A DNA stretch of 64,000 nucleotides, from NCBI GenBank assembly GCA_033980235.1, contig CM067059.1, forward strand, positions 10,364,309 through 10,428,308. The letters are read 5' to 3'. The position numbers and the translations under genes are program-made. Each line of letters starts with the position of its first letter. Position 1 is the first letter of the stretch. A model generated the notes under the pieces. That model was not told the DNA's origin, ran no database searches, and worked only from the letters and a program-made list of their open reading frames with translations. This DNA comes from Diadema setosum (taxonomy: Eukaryota > Echinodermata > Echinoidea > Diadematoida > Diadematidae). Below, one piece after another: positions 22,760 through 35,094 of the stretch.

Positions 22760-24590
22760 ATCCAAGAGCCGTGAGGGGATATAACGGTGGTAAGCAAGAC
22801 CACTTCTTGTAGAAGTCACTACAACCTATTGCTTTCCCTAACAATGTCAATATGTTGTTGTTTTTCGATACTTCTTTCACACACAGTCCAGGCAAAATGA
22901 TGAATGACAGAGAACAGCTGAATCAATTATGGTCTTCAGGCCGAAGTAAAAGAGAATTGCATTATCTTGTCTCTGCTACTGATGCAGTACCCATCGTTTT
23001 CAATATTGTCCACACGTCAACGCTTCTAAAACATTTTTTCTGTCTGGTTTATTTCCTGAGAAGACTCAAAGAACTTTGTACATCTGCAATGACATTGGCC
23101 TTCATTCTTGTGATTCTCAGTGATAGATCCTGGTAAAACTCCAAACACCTGGATGACGAGAGAGAGAAGAAAAAAACACAATGAGTTTAGCAATTTTCAA
23201 CATTTCTAACATCACACACTAGGATATTTCATCATTGTTTCATTCTATCACTGTGTAGCAATGCACATTTCCTTGAAGAAAACATATTCTCATTACTGCC
23301 ATAAATGCTGTATTGCACCAATAGTGATCTCCACTTCAAAGTTCCATTAAAGAAGAAATGGAAGAATTTGCTGCAGTGAGCGTAAAACATACAGTAACGC
23401 CGCTAGTACTTCACACTGTACATTCCATCGGGCATTAGCACATAAAAAACACTTCACATGATCTCCTGCCATGCAGTAAGTAACTGTAGCTTTGTGTGAT
23501 GCATGGCTCAGTGAAATATAGATGTTGCAATAGATCAAACACTGATCCCCCCCCCCATTCACGCATGCATCTTTCAAAAAATGGTAATAAAAACACCATT
23601 ACCCTCGTCATTTCAATATATAAAGGATTGCAATTACACATGTACAGATGGCAAAATTTGTGATCAAGTGGGGTTTTTCTTTTCTTTTCTTTTTTTATTT
23701 TTGGCAGTGAGGCCTGCTGAACAGACAACCTAAATGCACATTCATCGGCACTTGGGCTGAAAAGGTCTGTCTCGTGTTAAAAAAAGGGCACTGAAGCACA
23801 TCTACAGTGCGTACTACGACTAGTATGGCTTAAATCAGCAGCCATGGAAGCCAATAAAAAACAGGTTCTATTCATAGTTATCTGCCACGGTCTGAATGCC
23901 TATTTACAGTTATAAAGCCCAGTTTTTAAGTGTTATTTCGTACCAAGTGAGCTTAGCCTGTACAATGTTGGTGCTATAAAAAACTAAGTCTGCATTCATT
24001 CCAAAAGAACTTTGTATTTCACATGTGCGCTGGCCACAAGACAGTTACCGGGGGTACTGTATTGCATCACTAACATTCCAGGAATGCTTTAGAAATATCA
24101 GTGTGTACTTTCACTGGTATATATCCACATGCAGTCCTGTAAATGCCCAACATGCACATACAGTGTATACTCATCTAAAAAGTTTGTTTGGTACAACACT
24201 GTATACACGTACAGTTATGTGTACAATGTACCTTGCCTAGAATTATAAAATGAAAAAGGGTAAAAAATAATAACTGCAACTCATCATTATTTTGATCATG
24301 CATTGTTTCAAAGAGTGATAGATCATGGTATTAAAAGTTGAATTGCAGCACACTTGTACTGTACACCTTTTGTACAATGTACACATGTACAGTATCTGAC
24401 ATTGGTGTAGAGTTGATGTTACACTGCTTTAATGCAACAGTAGATATCATTTGATATACTGTATTCATGTAACTCATGACAATAAAAAATCAAATTTGCC
24501 TTACGAACTCTGTTGATGGGTTAAAAAAGAGACAGGTTATTAAATGGTTGGGAGATTAATATTTTGAATATAATGATAAAAGTCCACACT
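22760..24590. other. Non-coding stretch
   Basis: No certain exon. It includes a C-run near 23548 and AT-rich sequence with TGTACA words. It probably lies within or upstream of the CH-domain gene. Confidence 0.4.
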
Positions 24591-24595
24591 AGCTG

Positions 24596-24740
24596 CCATA
24601 TGGCTCAGTAGATAGAACCACAGATTATTCTCAGGTCCTTGGTTCAAGTCCCTGGTTCAAGTCCCCTAGAGCCAGCACAGTTGTGCCTATAGGCCAGTCA
24701 ATCTTTATTCTCATTGCCTATAAATCTTCAAAGGGGATTT
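24596..24740 (+). repeat. tRNA-derived SINE
   Basis: TGGCTCAGTAGATAGA (24601-24616) is a good A box. GGTTCAAGTCC (24641-24651) is a good B box at the spacing expected for a tRNA promoter, and is immediately duplicated at 24654-24664. It lacks a full cloverleaf, so it is a SINE head rather than a tRNA gene. The 3' limit is uncertain. Confidence 0.6.
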
Positions 24741-24744
24741 CAAG

Positions 24745-27590
24745 CTGCCTGTATCACTTCAGTGGTAGCATCCATTGCCTCCCAAGCAACCAAGTTTACA
24801 AAACAAATCATACGCGATTGTACCTGCAATTATATTGCACAAAGCTTTGATGTGTTACGGTACATTTTGTTGCCATTCATACGGTACACAGAGACTGCTA
24901 TTTGACTGCACTTCTTGTAAAAATCATTTAATGAACAAAAGACAGTTCATCTGTGTGGCTCATTCGATGTACAACTGTATCTTTTATGTACCTGACAAAA
25001 ATACTGTTTGCTGCGAAATACGATAGTACAATGTATTCAACCATGTCGCAAACACACAGACAAAAACATGCATATGAAATCTTTCTATTATAAATGTAAT
25101 GCTGATTTAACCCCACCCCTGTGAAAAAGGATAATTGCAAGTCTGTGTTTCTCCCATTTGGGGGACAATGTGGAATATGCATTGTACACAATGGATGAAA
25201 GGAACAACATTGTACAGTAGTAGGAAGTGGAAGTGTGAAAAAAAATATCAGTGGTGAATTGTTCAATTCAGAGAAGAGGAATGATGGCACAATTTTCTGT
25301 GACAAAATCTTATTCATTAAAGATGATAAATGAGAGCTGACAATGAATGAAATTTGACACACTGACAGACTGTCTATTTATTACATCACAGATGACTAGC
25401 AAATTATGTAAATTCCTGACACAAGTTTGGTCACACCTTGGAATAATGGTTATACACACATTTTGTAGAGTTATAAAATTTGTTACAAATGGGCCTTGCA
25501 GCATATACGTAACTTGTAAAGTTACACATAAAAAGTTACATGTATACAGTAATCTTCTTCTCAATTGTTGCCAAACAGACTACACCTGATCACTCCACAT
25601 GTACTTGTGTGTACAAATCTGCCCACTTCTTGCAAGATATTCAACAAGTACAAATACAAAATATTTTGTAAGTGGCCATCATTTACAGCACTGTACTTCT
25701 TCAGCAGTTACAAAGCCAGCTCATACCTTCAGTTACACCATTTCTACATACATTTAACAGAAATAAAATTAAGTGACCAAAATGCAACTTTACTTGAATG
25801 AAATTTTTAAAATCTTCTATGGCATATACGGTTACAATTCATTCAAAGAAAAACCATGAATGACACAGGGGCTCTTTGACCACAGAATGACATCACACAA
25901 TCCATTGTGTCTTGTCCTTTGCCAAGCTCATCATTAGGTTTAAAAGATGCAAACTATGAGCCACACACAACAGCGGTCCCTCCCTCCATTCTTCAAGGCA
26001 GACTCACACAAAATACCCAAAACCAACAGTATTGATCTGCTGTCCCCAAAATAATCCAAAGTCTAAATAGTATCACCACTCTGCCAAAAAGGCATGTGCA
26101 CACAGCCCCAGAGCAAACACACCTTCCTGGAGTTCCCGTTTTCCCCCCTAAGAAATTTGTTTTGGAAACAAAGAGCTTCTGAAGGGCTACCACCATCAAT
26201 GCAGCAAAAAGGGGAAAAAGTAACAATTATGGCACAGAAAAGGCATTTATTGTCAGAAGGAGCTATACACATGTACTTGTCTCAGGCAGAACTTTTCAAT
26301 CAGTGTATTCACCTTGTTTGAATTGGGGTTTGTCAAATTGGAACTACATGTACTCAATTAAAAAATATTCAGGGACATGTTTTAACAGTAATTAGAGAGA
26401 GAAAAAAATGTGTGGACATGCAAACCTCTTTGCTCTAGACATATCAAAACATGAGGGTTCTTGAGATTCTTTACGAGTTATGCATGGCCACTGGACATAA
26501 AAAAAATAAGACAGAGAAATTGCAAAAACTCCCTGTAACCTTTTCTAGTTTGATGCTTGAATCCAGTATTTAAAAGGGAAAGAAAAAACTAATCTCAGCC
26601 CAAATATTGCAAAAAAAATAATGTGCTATCTTTGCTGTACAGCAAAGAATGAAAGTAAAACAGTAAAATTTGATGCATCAACTGTTGGATATTCATCTCT
26701 TTAGGGTTGAAAGCACGGACATTCAGAATAAAGAATTACTGATTTTCCCTTCTTTCCATTTTAAACCTTTCTAGTTACAACTCTACAATTCAAATGATAA
26801 CCTGCCATACATTCACATAAAATTAAATCTACCGTGCAATCTGTGAAATTTTACTCTGCACTATATACATGGAATGTTATTTCTTTAATGAGCTTCCAAT
26901 GACAGGGAAATGTTGTGTGTATCAGTATTCTAAACTTTACATTGTAGCCACTGGACAAAGAAATCATAAAAATGTTTAAGCTTAAAGGAGTGACTTATCA
27001 AGTGCTTGCTGTCCTGGTAAAGAAACATTGTAACAGCATCTCAGTTTATCACATGACTCTTTTTTACCTTCTCATGGTCCCCTTCCCATCTTTGAGTTTT
27101 GAACACTCATTTTGAAGCTTCTGTTTAATTTTTGACAGTCAAAGACCAATTCTGCTAACTATTTTGCTACTCTGGCAAATACACATTGTACATGAATCTT
27201 TTCGGTACAACTTTACACATTGTGCTGATAATTTAATTTCTCATCTCCAAGAGGTATAACATACATCAGGAAGTACAATTTCAGTGAAGAGTACTAGTAC
27301 AGGATTTCAGTCCTAACAATAACATCTCACGTTACATTCAATTGAATGTACAAATGTATGATGTTTCTACTGCACCTACAACCATTGTACACGTACATTG
27401 TACACTATTAAACCCCGGGGCGCTCCTTCACACAGTTGAATGCTTCGCAACAGTCTTTCTGTTAAAATGAATTTCATCTCCTTTTTATTTACAGTCTGTA
27501 TTTTTTTTTTAAATGACTTGATCCTACTAATAAAACTATCCCTAATCAACAACATGATTTACATTGTAGTGAAACATTCATAACACTCTA
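24745..27590. other. Non-coding stretch
   Basis: AT-rich, with many TGTACA/TACATGTA words. A short minus-strand open segment around 26179-26115, flanked by AG and GTGTGT, could be a small exon but has no recognisable product and was not called. Confidence 0.4.
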
Positions 27591-27591
27591 T

Positions 27592-27741
27592 CAATGAATA
27601 AACTCAAATAAACTTGTAAATGTTACTACTTGTGGAGTTATGGAGTGGATTAGTAACTGTACAAAATTTACTACAATGAATAAACTCAAATAAACTAGTA
27701 AATGTTACTACTTGTGGAGTTATGGAGTGGATTAGTAACTG
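27592..27741. repeat. Tandem duplication, period 82 bp
   Basis: The 68-bp segment 27592-27659 is repeated at 27674-27741 with essentially one difference (CTTG versus CTAG in the middle). Fourteen unrelated bases separate the copies. The near identity indicates a recent event. Confidence 0.85.
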
Positions 27742-28539
27742 AAAAGAAACATTTCTGAAATACATAGGGTCTACTATTGAGCAAACAGGGCTACAGGAGC
27801 AGGCATTTATGTTGATTGTTGACATTTACAATATCATTTTACTGAAACACAGCCAGTGTCAATGTACCGCGCCACACAGTATGCATGACAAAGTTTTATC
27901 CTCAGTAAGTAAAACCATGATAGTGTTGAAATCTTCTATCAATTTGCTAGGGCTCATTCCTCTCTTCTGGAATAATTTAGTTAAAGCACTTTACTGCTTT
28001 TTTAAATATAAATTTAGAATGGTCTAGATCTATGCCCTATAAAAAGTCCATCGACATCGTGTCAGAATGTTGGAAATTTAGTTTTACACAGAGCGTCTTC
28101 GACGAAGTGAATTCCAGAGTTTTGCAGTATCTCTGACTCTGCAGCCTTAACGTTACAAGTTCTTGTGACTTTCAATGACAAGTAGTCTTACATTGTACAA
28201 GAGATCAAGTATTAAATGTGTAAACCACTTGCGACGAAAGATACCGTGACCCACTAGTTACAGCTACAAATTTGTAGGCCACGAGATCAGCAGTCAACAT
28301 TCCTGACCGGGTGACTATACACAGCCCAGTCGCTGTCGGGCTACTGACCGGGAGAGTTACGGCCGCTACTGCAACTCATGGACGCCTGTCCCTCGGATAA
28401 ACCGGTGACTAGCTAGATTCTCCTAATCAGTTACACTATACAGTAGGGCCTAGTTTCACTTTCATAGTCTACTTTCACAATCCGTGCTACGCATCTGCAG
28501 CAATACCCATGTTTTCAAACATATAATTTACTCACTTTT

Positions 28540-28860
28540 TTATGAGGTCACCGTAAGAACTCTTTAAATTCCTGCACAGCCGCCCACTTGCGCTTCGACG
28601 ATTTTTACGGAGAATGATTCACACTTTCAGCACGAAGTGTGTCCATTCATAGACATGTACGCATGTTATAGGGTTAGCTGGTGGTCGCGCTTCATTCCAG
28701 TACATGTATTTACGAACCCTGTCGATTCTTCTTACTTTTCGGACGTCCGCCCGCGAACAGGGGACGCCTTGGTCGGTCGTCAGCTTGAGCATTTACTTTG
28801 ACAACACGACAATGCTCCTTCTCATTGGCTGCCTACTGCAATAGGAGAAAGCATGGAGCT
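28540..28860 (-). promoter_or_regulatory. Possible GC-balanced promoter region
   Basis: CpG-bearing sequence within AT-rich DNA. It holds a minus-strand GC-box-like GTGGGCGG (near 28585) and a minus-strand CCAAT (ATTGG near 28824). It could be the distal promoter of the minus-strand CH-domain gene. A 153-codon plus-strand open frame at 28853-29314 lies just beside it and shows no domain. Assignment is inference. Confidence 0.25.
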
Positions 28861-29626
28861 GCTATACCCATTGTACGTACATGCGAGTGCCAAACAGTGC
28901 GACGTGACTGAATACCACATTTCAAAACACGCTTTCATTGGAGCGAGCCCTTTCGAGCTGGCGCTCTGCGACTTCGTCCCTCTGGCCACCTTGCCTCTTC
29001 AAATGCACTCGAAGCCGCGCAGTAGTATGAGTACATGCATGTACAACAGTTTGGTGACGGTGGCGCCACTTGCTGTCCAGGCCATGGCGCCTCCAACTTG
29101 CTGTCCGTGGCGCCTCGACGGCAGAAAAAGGCGCCTTGAAGGCAGGAAAGCTCCCATCGCGCACGCTGTTATTCATAAGCACGCTTTGTCAATGCCGCTT
29201 GGTTTTGAGGTGTTAGTTTCGTGTTGCTTTTGTTTTTGTTGGGGTTTTTTCCGCCAACTCGAAGTCAGTCATGTTGAAGTACATGTACTAACCGCATGCA
29301 ATGAGAACTGCTAAATGTTGTTGCTGTTGTTTCTTTTTGCGTGCAGTTTGCCCCAACAACAATTTTAACTACCGTACGTCATATTCACCCAATTCTCGTG
29401 GATTATGATCCCAATATTATTGTGATCTTCGTGAACACACTATAATATGATATATAATGATATATATATATATGTATATATATGACATAATTAATGAATT
29501 TTTCATTCGAAATACCTTTGCAATTCAGTGAAATGTATTTACATTTATGTCACACAGTAACAGGACCAAACCGCCTGGTATGCATACGGTTTAAACTTTA
29601 TTCGTTTTGTTACGATATATCATGAA

Positions 29627-29651
29627 ACACACACACACACACACACACACA
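29627..29651. repeat. (AC)n microsatellite
   Basis: Uninterrupted AC dinucleotides. Confidence 0.9.
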
Positions 29652-29713
29652 TAAAAGCTTGACAACTACACGAAGGAAGATAATTCAGAATAGGAAGTCT
29701 AGGACATGCTTAA

Positions 29714-30247
29714 AGAGGAAATCCACCCAACAAAATAAATGAACCTCAAAAGAAAAAGAAAAATATTCCCTACAGAATGATACATTTTGAAATTTCACAA
29801 TTTTTCTGAAAACATTTCATGACCAGTCCCTATGAATATTCATATGAGTGAAATGATGAAGTCATGCCCTCACAATTTTTCATTTATGTTATAAATGAAA
29901 TTCGGAAAAATTGTTGTTTTTAGTTACTACAAGTAAAAGCATGTTAACATTTCTTTTTTTTTTTCTCTTGGGTGGTGTAAAGACAAATTTTATATCTATG
30001 CAGCTGAAATATGAAATTTTTGTCATTTCGGTATATGAAATGAATAAGAAATTGTGAGAGCATGACATCGTCAACTTGCTGATTTAAATATTCATAAGGA
30101 CTGATCAAGAAATGTTTTCCAAAACTAATGTGAAATTTCAAAATGTATCTTATTTCTTATCCAATTTTTGTCATTTTTAAATCGTTTTTTATGGAATATT
30201 TTTTCTCTTTCTTTTGAAGTTTATTCATTTCAGGGGTGGATTCCTCT
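29714..30247. mobile_element. Long foldback MITE flanked by TTAA
   Basis: A 534-bp element with ends AGAGGAAATCCACCC and the inverse of AGAGGAATCCACCCC. TTAA lies on both sides (29710-29713 and 30248-30251). The arms align as imperfect inverted copies over roughly 200 bases, including the shared stretch ACATTTTGAAATTTCACA. There is no coding capacity. The TTAA target suggests piggyBac-type mobilisation; the ends differ from those of the 1446-1836 element, so it is a separate family. Confidence 0.75.
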
Positions 30248-30696
30248 TTAACTGAGCTATTCATTAACATCCTGTTCATCAAAATTGCCAACACTGCACG
30301 AACACGCAGTGAATGTGCCTTGCTGTTTAACATTGTATATATATTTTTTTTTAAAGACGAAAAGAAAAATATGTAGGCCTATAATTTTTAACGCGAAACC
30401 ATTTCCCTCTATTTGCACAGCTAGAAACAAAAACAACAACAGAAAAAAAAGCTAAATCATCTTCCATGAAGGCTAGTAAGACCTTTCGCGTATTGCCGAT
30501 GAAATGTCTGTGTATAAGACACATCCACAATACAAACACATGTTTATATTAATGTATTTTTATGTAATTCGTATATAGAACACGTGTTGGTCAAAGGCAA
30601 GGTGCCCGAAAATGTGTGCTTTGAAAATACACTGTTGGTGTTGAACTACACTGTGCAGCATGATAAATTTCCGGGGGATTATTTTCCCTGTTCCTG

Positions 30697-30712
30697 GGCC
30701 CCGTTTCACAAA
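30697..30712 (+). repeat. Left terminal inverted repeat of the Harbinger element
   Basis: GGCCCCGTTTCACAAA, a perfect inverse of 46176-46191. After these 16 bases the two ends diverge. An internal copy of CGTTTCACAAA occurs at 30798-30808. Confidence 0.88.
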
Positions 30713-30720
30713 ACTACCGA

Positions 30721-30869
30721 AGTTGACATCCCAGCAAGACTTGCTGGGATGTCAACTTCTCCTGCTGGAATGTCAACTTGCTATCATAGCAAAATGTCGT
30801 TTCACAAAGCTCTAAAACTAGGATGTCAACTTGACATCCTAGGAAAAAATACGATGTCAACTTGACATC
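30721..30869. promoter_or_regulatory. Left subterminal repeats (TTGACATC motif)
   Basis: TTGACATC or its complement occurs at 30723, 30748, 30822, 30831, 30853 and 30862, with a one-mismatch copy at 30769. 30721-30757 is a perfect palindrome with 18-bp arms (AGTTGACATCCCAGCAAG) around one base; 30820-30842 is another palindrome built on the motif. These are probably binding sites for the transposon's Myb-like protein or nuclease; which protein binds is not shown by the sequence. Confidence 0.7.
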
Positions 30870-31074
30870 CTAGCAAGACAAATGAATAATCTTGGACGAG
30901 CCTAATTCCAGGGAAATCCCCAGAATATTAGGCGCACTCTCCCCGCAGTGAATTTTTAAAATTCTTTTGATGTCGTCTGCTTTGATGATACCGCATAGTA
31001 CGCGCAGTTGCGCATACCACAGATGACTCGACTGCATACGCAGCATTTGTCGATCGTAAAGACACAACTCAAGC

Positions 31075-31325
31075 ATGGTAAGTATTCCAATATCTTAATT
31101 TCCCGCTATCTTTTACTTACTTCGTATCAGTAAGGACCAGTCGAGTCCCGTGATAATAACAATTGAAATAATTCAACGTTTTAATCAAATTAAAGTTATT
31201 TTCATATTTACAATTTGAGAAAATCAGTGGAGTTGGCTGGAACGATCGAGCTAATTACGTTCTATGGTCGATAACTCTCCCGGCCTTCAGCCGATCGGCG
31301 GCCGGAGAGCTAGTTAGATAAGCGT

Positions 31326-31360
<35 letters not shown>

Positions 31361-34300
31361 ATGCCCGTGTGTATTGTTTACATGCAGGTAATGAAGACCG
31401 GTACACAGCTCGCTAACTGCGTCTGATTTTCGAGCGTACCGATACTACATTTATAACGTTACAGCTAGCTAGCTACGGGTAATTTGATCGGCATTTGGCA
31501 TGCATGCAAGAGTGGTTTGACAAGAAATTCAATGAATAATGTAGGCCCTGTACACAGCATTTTAACCACAGTGAAATTCTATCTCGGTATCTGTAGGCCT
31601 ACGCCCGTACTGCATCGATCGTATGGAGTATGGTGTACATCACATATGCATTGCTGCGCTACCGTCACGTAGGGTTTCAATAGTACTTTACGATCTTGTT
31701 CACTATAAGGGGAATAGGCCGACTGTACAATGACTTGCCTACTGAATGAATGTATACAAACTACTAGAGCTGTCTAGTACTGTATAATGACGTTGTTTCA
31801 TTGTAACATTAGATTAATTCTAGGCCACTATGTCAGTTGTTTCAATTAAGTTATAGACTAGTCTAGGCCTATTTATGTTAGCTAGTGCCTACACATACTG
31901 ATGATCTGTAGATCTTTGTTGTCTATAAAAAGCTATTGCTTTCTATTGCTGGATTGTGTTTATCGATAATACACTGTAGATCGACGTATTTGCGTTGGTT
32001 TTGATGTCTGAAATTTGACACATTTTCCCTTATTTCTAATGTTTTTATTCCTGTTCTTTCCTCAAGATGGAAGACAATAATGATGCCGAACAGGAACGCA
32101 ACATGAACTTCACAGAACAACATATACTGACAATGAGTGCCTACATAAAACAGCACCGACAAGACATCTTTGGCAAAGCAGGGCACTGCAGCCAAAGAGT
32201 ATGTTGACATTTTTTTTTTTTTCAATCATGGCCCATCATGTGAAGCAAGATTATAACCTGTACATGTGCAATAAATGGTACATGGATATTGGCATAGAAA
32301 AGCAATTTGGTGAAACTTGATTACCAATGTTTTTCTCCGCTGACTTTTGTATCACAAATGAACTCACTCATCGAGCTTATTTGTGATTAATGTCTACAAA
32401 CATATTTCTAGCTTTGACAGATCTTATGACACTTTTACAGAAATTCTTTGTTTCAAGGCAACAAATTAAAGCAACTTTTTACCAATAAACGAAATGTAGA
32501 ATTAAAAAAAATGCATCAAACCACATGATAAGCAAGGAAAAAAAAGATCGTGACATCACTGTGATGTCAAAATGAAGTCCACATGCTCTTCTTTGACCCC
32601 CTAATTGTACCCAAAAAAAAAAAAAAATCTTTAGTTTATTTGTTCATAATTTAGGGCCATCGTTCATTTATAGGTAGATTTTCTGTGATAAGTTATGCAT
32701 ATGAGAACTGTATGTATGGTATGCCTAAATGATTGCCTTCAAAAGCTGAATGATTTGTAAAAATAGGGCCTGCACATTTTTACCAAGAATGCATAGTTTC
32801 AACTTTATCTCTAATATATATATATATATGTAATCAGTCCTTCAACACAAACTACATTGATAATTAGGTAGTCTTGTGCAGATTATGAGTATTTGAAATT
32901 ATGCTCAACAAAACAACGTTTCATTATCAATTAAATGGACTCTTACAACTAAACTAACACAATGAAACAGACTTTAAAAAAAAGGAGTCACTCTGAAGAG
33001 TGATGCTGAGAAAAGAGTCTTGGAAGTTGTGGTCTATGCAAAAAGTTTTCATCTCAGAAAACTGTGTTTAGTGCAATGAATGTGCTGCAAGGTATAGTAT
33101 GAAATTCCACGTGAACCACAATGGAGAAAAAATATTACACACTCTTGTAAAAGATTTCATTTCACGACTACATCGCATGGCTAAATTTCAACATAGCAGC
33201 TTCACTTTTTTATATGTTATTAGGAAAGTAAGGCAATGTAAAGGGAATTTCTATGGGAATTAAGCATCTCTAAAGGTCATAGGATCCCTAATTCATTACT
33301 GTTGAATACAAAATATATTTCACATGTGTAGGCCCTATTTAAAAACAAAATTTGTAAGACAAACTTTAGAATTACACACTACAATTATGTTCCTACAATA
33401 TATATAAAGAATAATGAAAGTACTTTGAACTATTTCACCTAGATGTCTAATTTAAATCAATAATGTTAAATTGAAATGTGAACCCTTCTGTTGGTTTGGC
33501 AATGCCTGTAATCATATTTCACATATTCAAGATATTCTTGTGCATTGAGTATAACTTATAGAGATGGTCTGCTGCACAATGACACACTGTAACTTAATCA
33601 TGCTTTTTTTTTTAATACAAATTTGGAAAGGTCCAGGAAAGAAAGGCGACCCGCTGGACAGAACTCCTACACATTCTCGAGGCCCAGGGACTCCGAAAGG
33701 GCCGGACGTACAAAGACCTCCGGCGCTCTTGGAATTCCTGGGTCTCGAAGGCCAAAAAGTACCATCTGAAAAAAACAAAGACTGGTAAGCTGCAATTTTA
33801 TCCATTTTTATATTGTCCACATCTCCTTATTGAACTAAAATGCAAAGCCATTCGTACAATTACTCTCATATTGGTGTTAAATATACTTGATAATTTCTGT
33901 TGAAGGTATGCATTTCTTTTTCTATGTTACTCATCGTTAGTGAGAATTTGTAACAAAATTTTTATCTTATTCATTTTTATTCCTAGTTAAAGATATTTGA
34001 GGACAGAACAAAAAATTTGCGCTTTGCAATTTGTTAAGATTTATTTTTTTCACAACTCATTTTATGAATGGTATATAGCATGAATGCTCTTTTCATGCAC
34101 ATTGTTTTATTTGCTGTTTATTTCATTGTTATTATTGACCCTAGATAGTACAAAAGATAAAATCAACACACTCTGCTTTACAGAATAAGACATCTTATCA
34201 TCAATTTTCCACGCCTAAAAGCGACAGTTAGGTGTATACAGTTGTACTAGAGTCAATCATGGTTTCACTTCAGGTTAACTTTACCAATTGTTATGTAGAG

Positions 34301-35056
34301 AGGGCGCTAGTGGCGAGTTTACATACATTGTATGTATTCAATGTTTATTGTTATACAACACTTGCACTGGTACAGACCCCTTCTTAGAGTCATGCTTCCC
34401 AAAAATTAACAAAACATGAACAAATAATGAAGTAAGAGAAGTAACTCCCTTTTTCCTTCGTTTCACATTGCACTGGTTAACAGTGAACACACTTTGTCTA
34501 TGACAAGTACATTGTACATGTTACTGCTGGTTACCCCTCCTTCATTAGACTTTTCCAGTACAGTTAGGACTAGATCTAGGCCCTAGTAATTGCCCAAGCA
34601 CGTGTCATACTCTCCAGTCTGTTCTGAAGTTCAGGTAGTCAAAGTTACAGTAAATAACAATGTAAAAGAAATACCAAACAGAGAACCTATGAACTGTTGT
34701 AACTTCAAAATTACCTTTATGTTTTGCTGCTGAAGGTACTGAGTGTCCAATTCTCCAAATACCTAAAATCCACATCCATTTTTGGCAGGTAACATCATTG
34801 TCCTAAATAGCATGTGTGTCTAGTCTGCTTGTGATGTATACTATACAGGCAGGTCTTCCAACATACAGTAGCCAGTTTAGTACTAGTCTACATAGTGGAC
34901 ATGCTCATTGCATGCATGGCATATGCTGCCTATTAATCTAGAACATAGCATTTAAAAAAAAAAAAAAAAAATCCAACAGTGAGTGTATCACGCACCTTTG
35001 TATAATTCTACTTATTACATACTGGCATGTACAATGAAGGCAAAGCACACAAACAC

Positions 35057-35094
<38 letters not shown>

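Noticed and set aside
24601..24664. Possible functional tRNA gene
   Set aside because: A and B boxes are present but no acceptor stem or anticodon arm forms, and the B box is duplicated; it is a SINE head.
28853..29314. 153-codon plus-strand frame
   Set aside because: GC-balanced promoter-like region with frames open on both strands; no domain.
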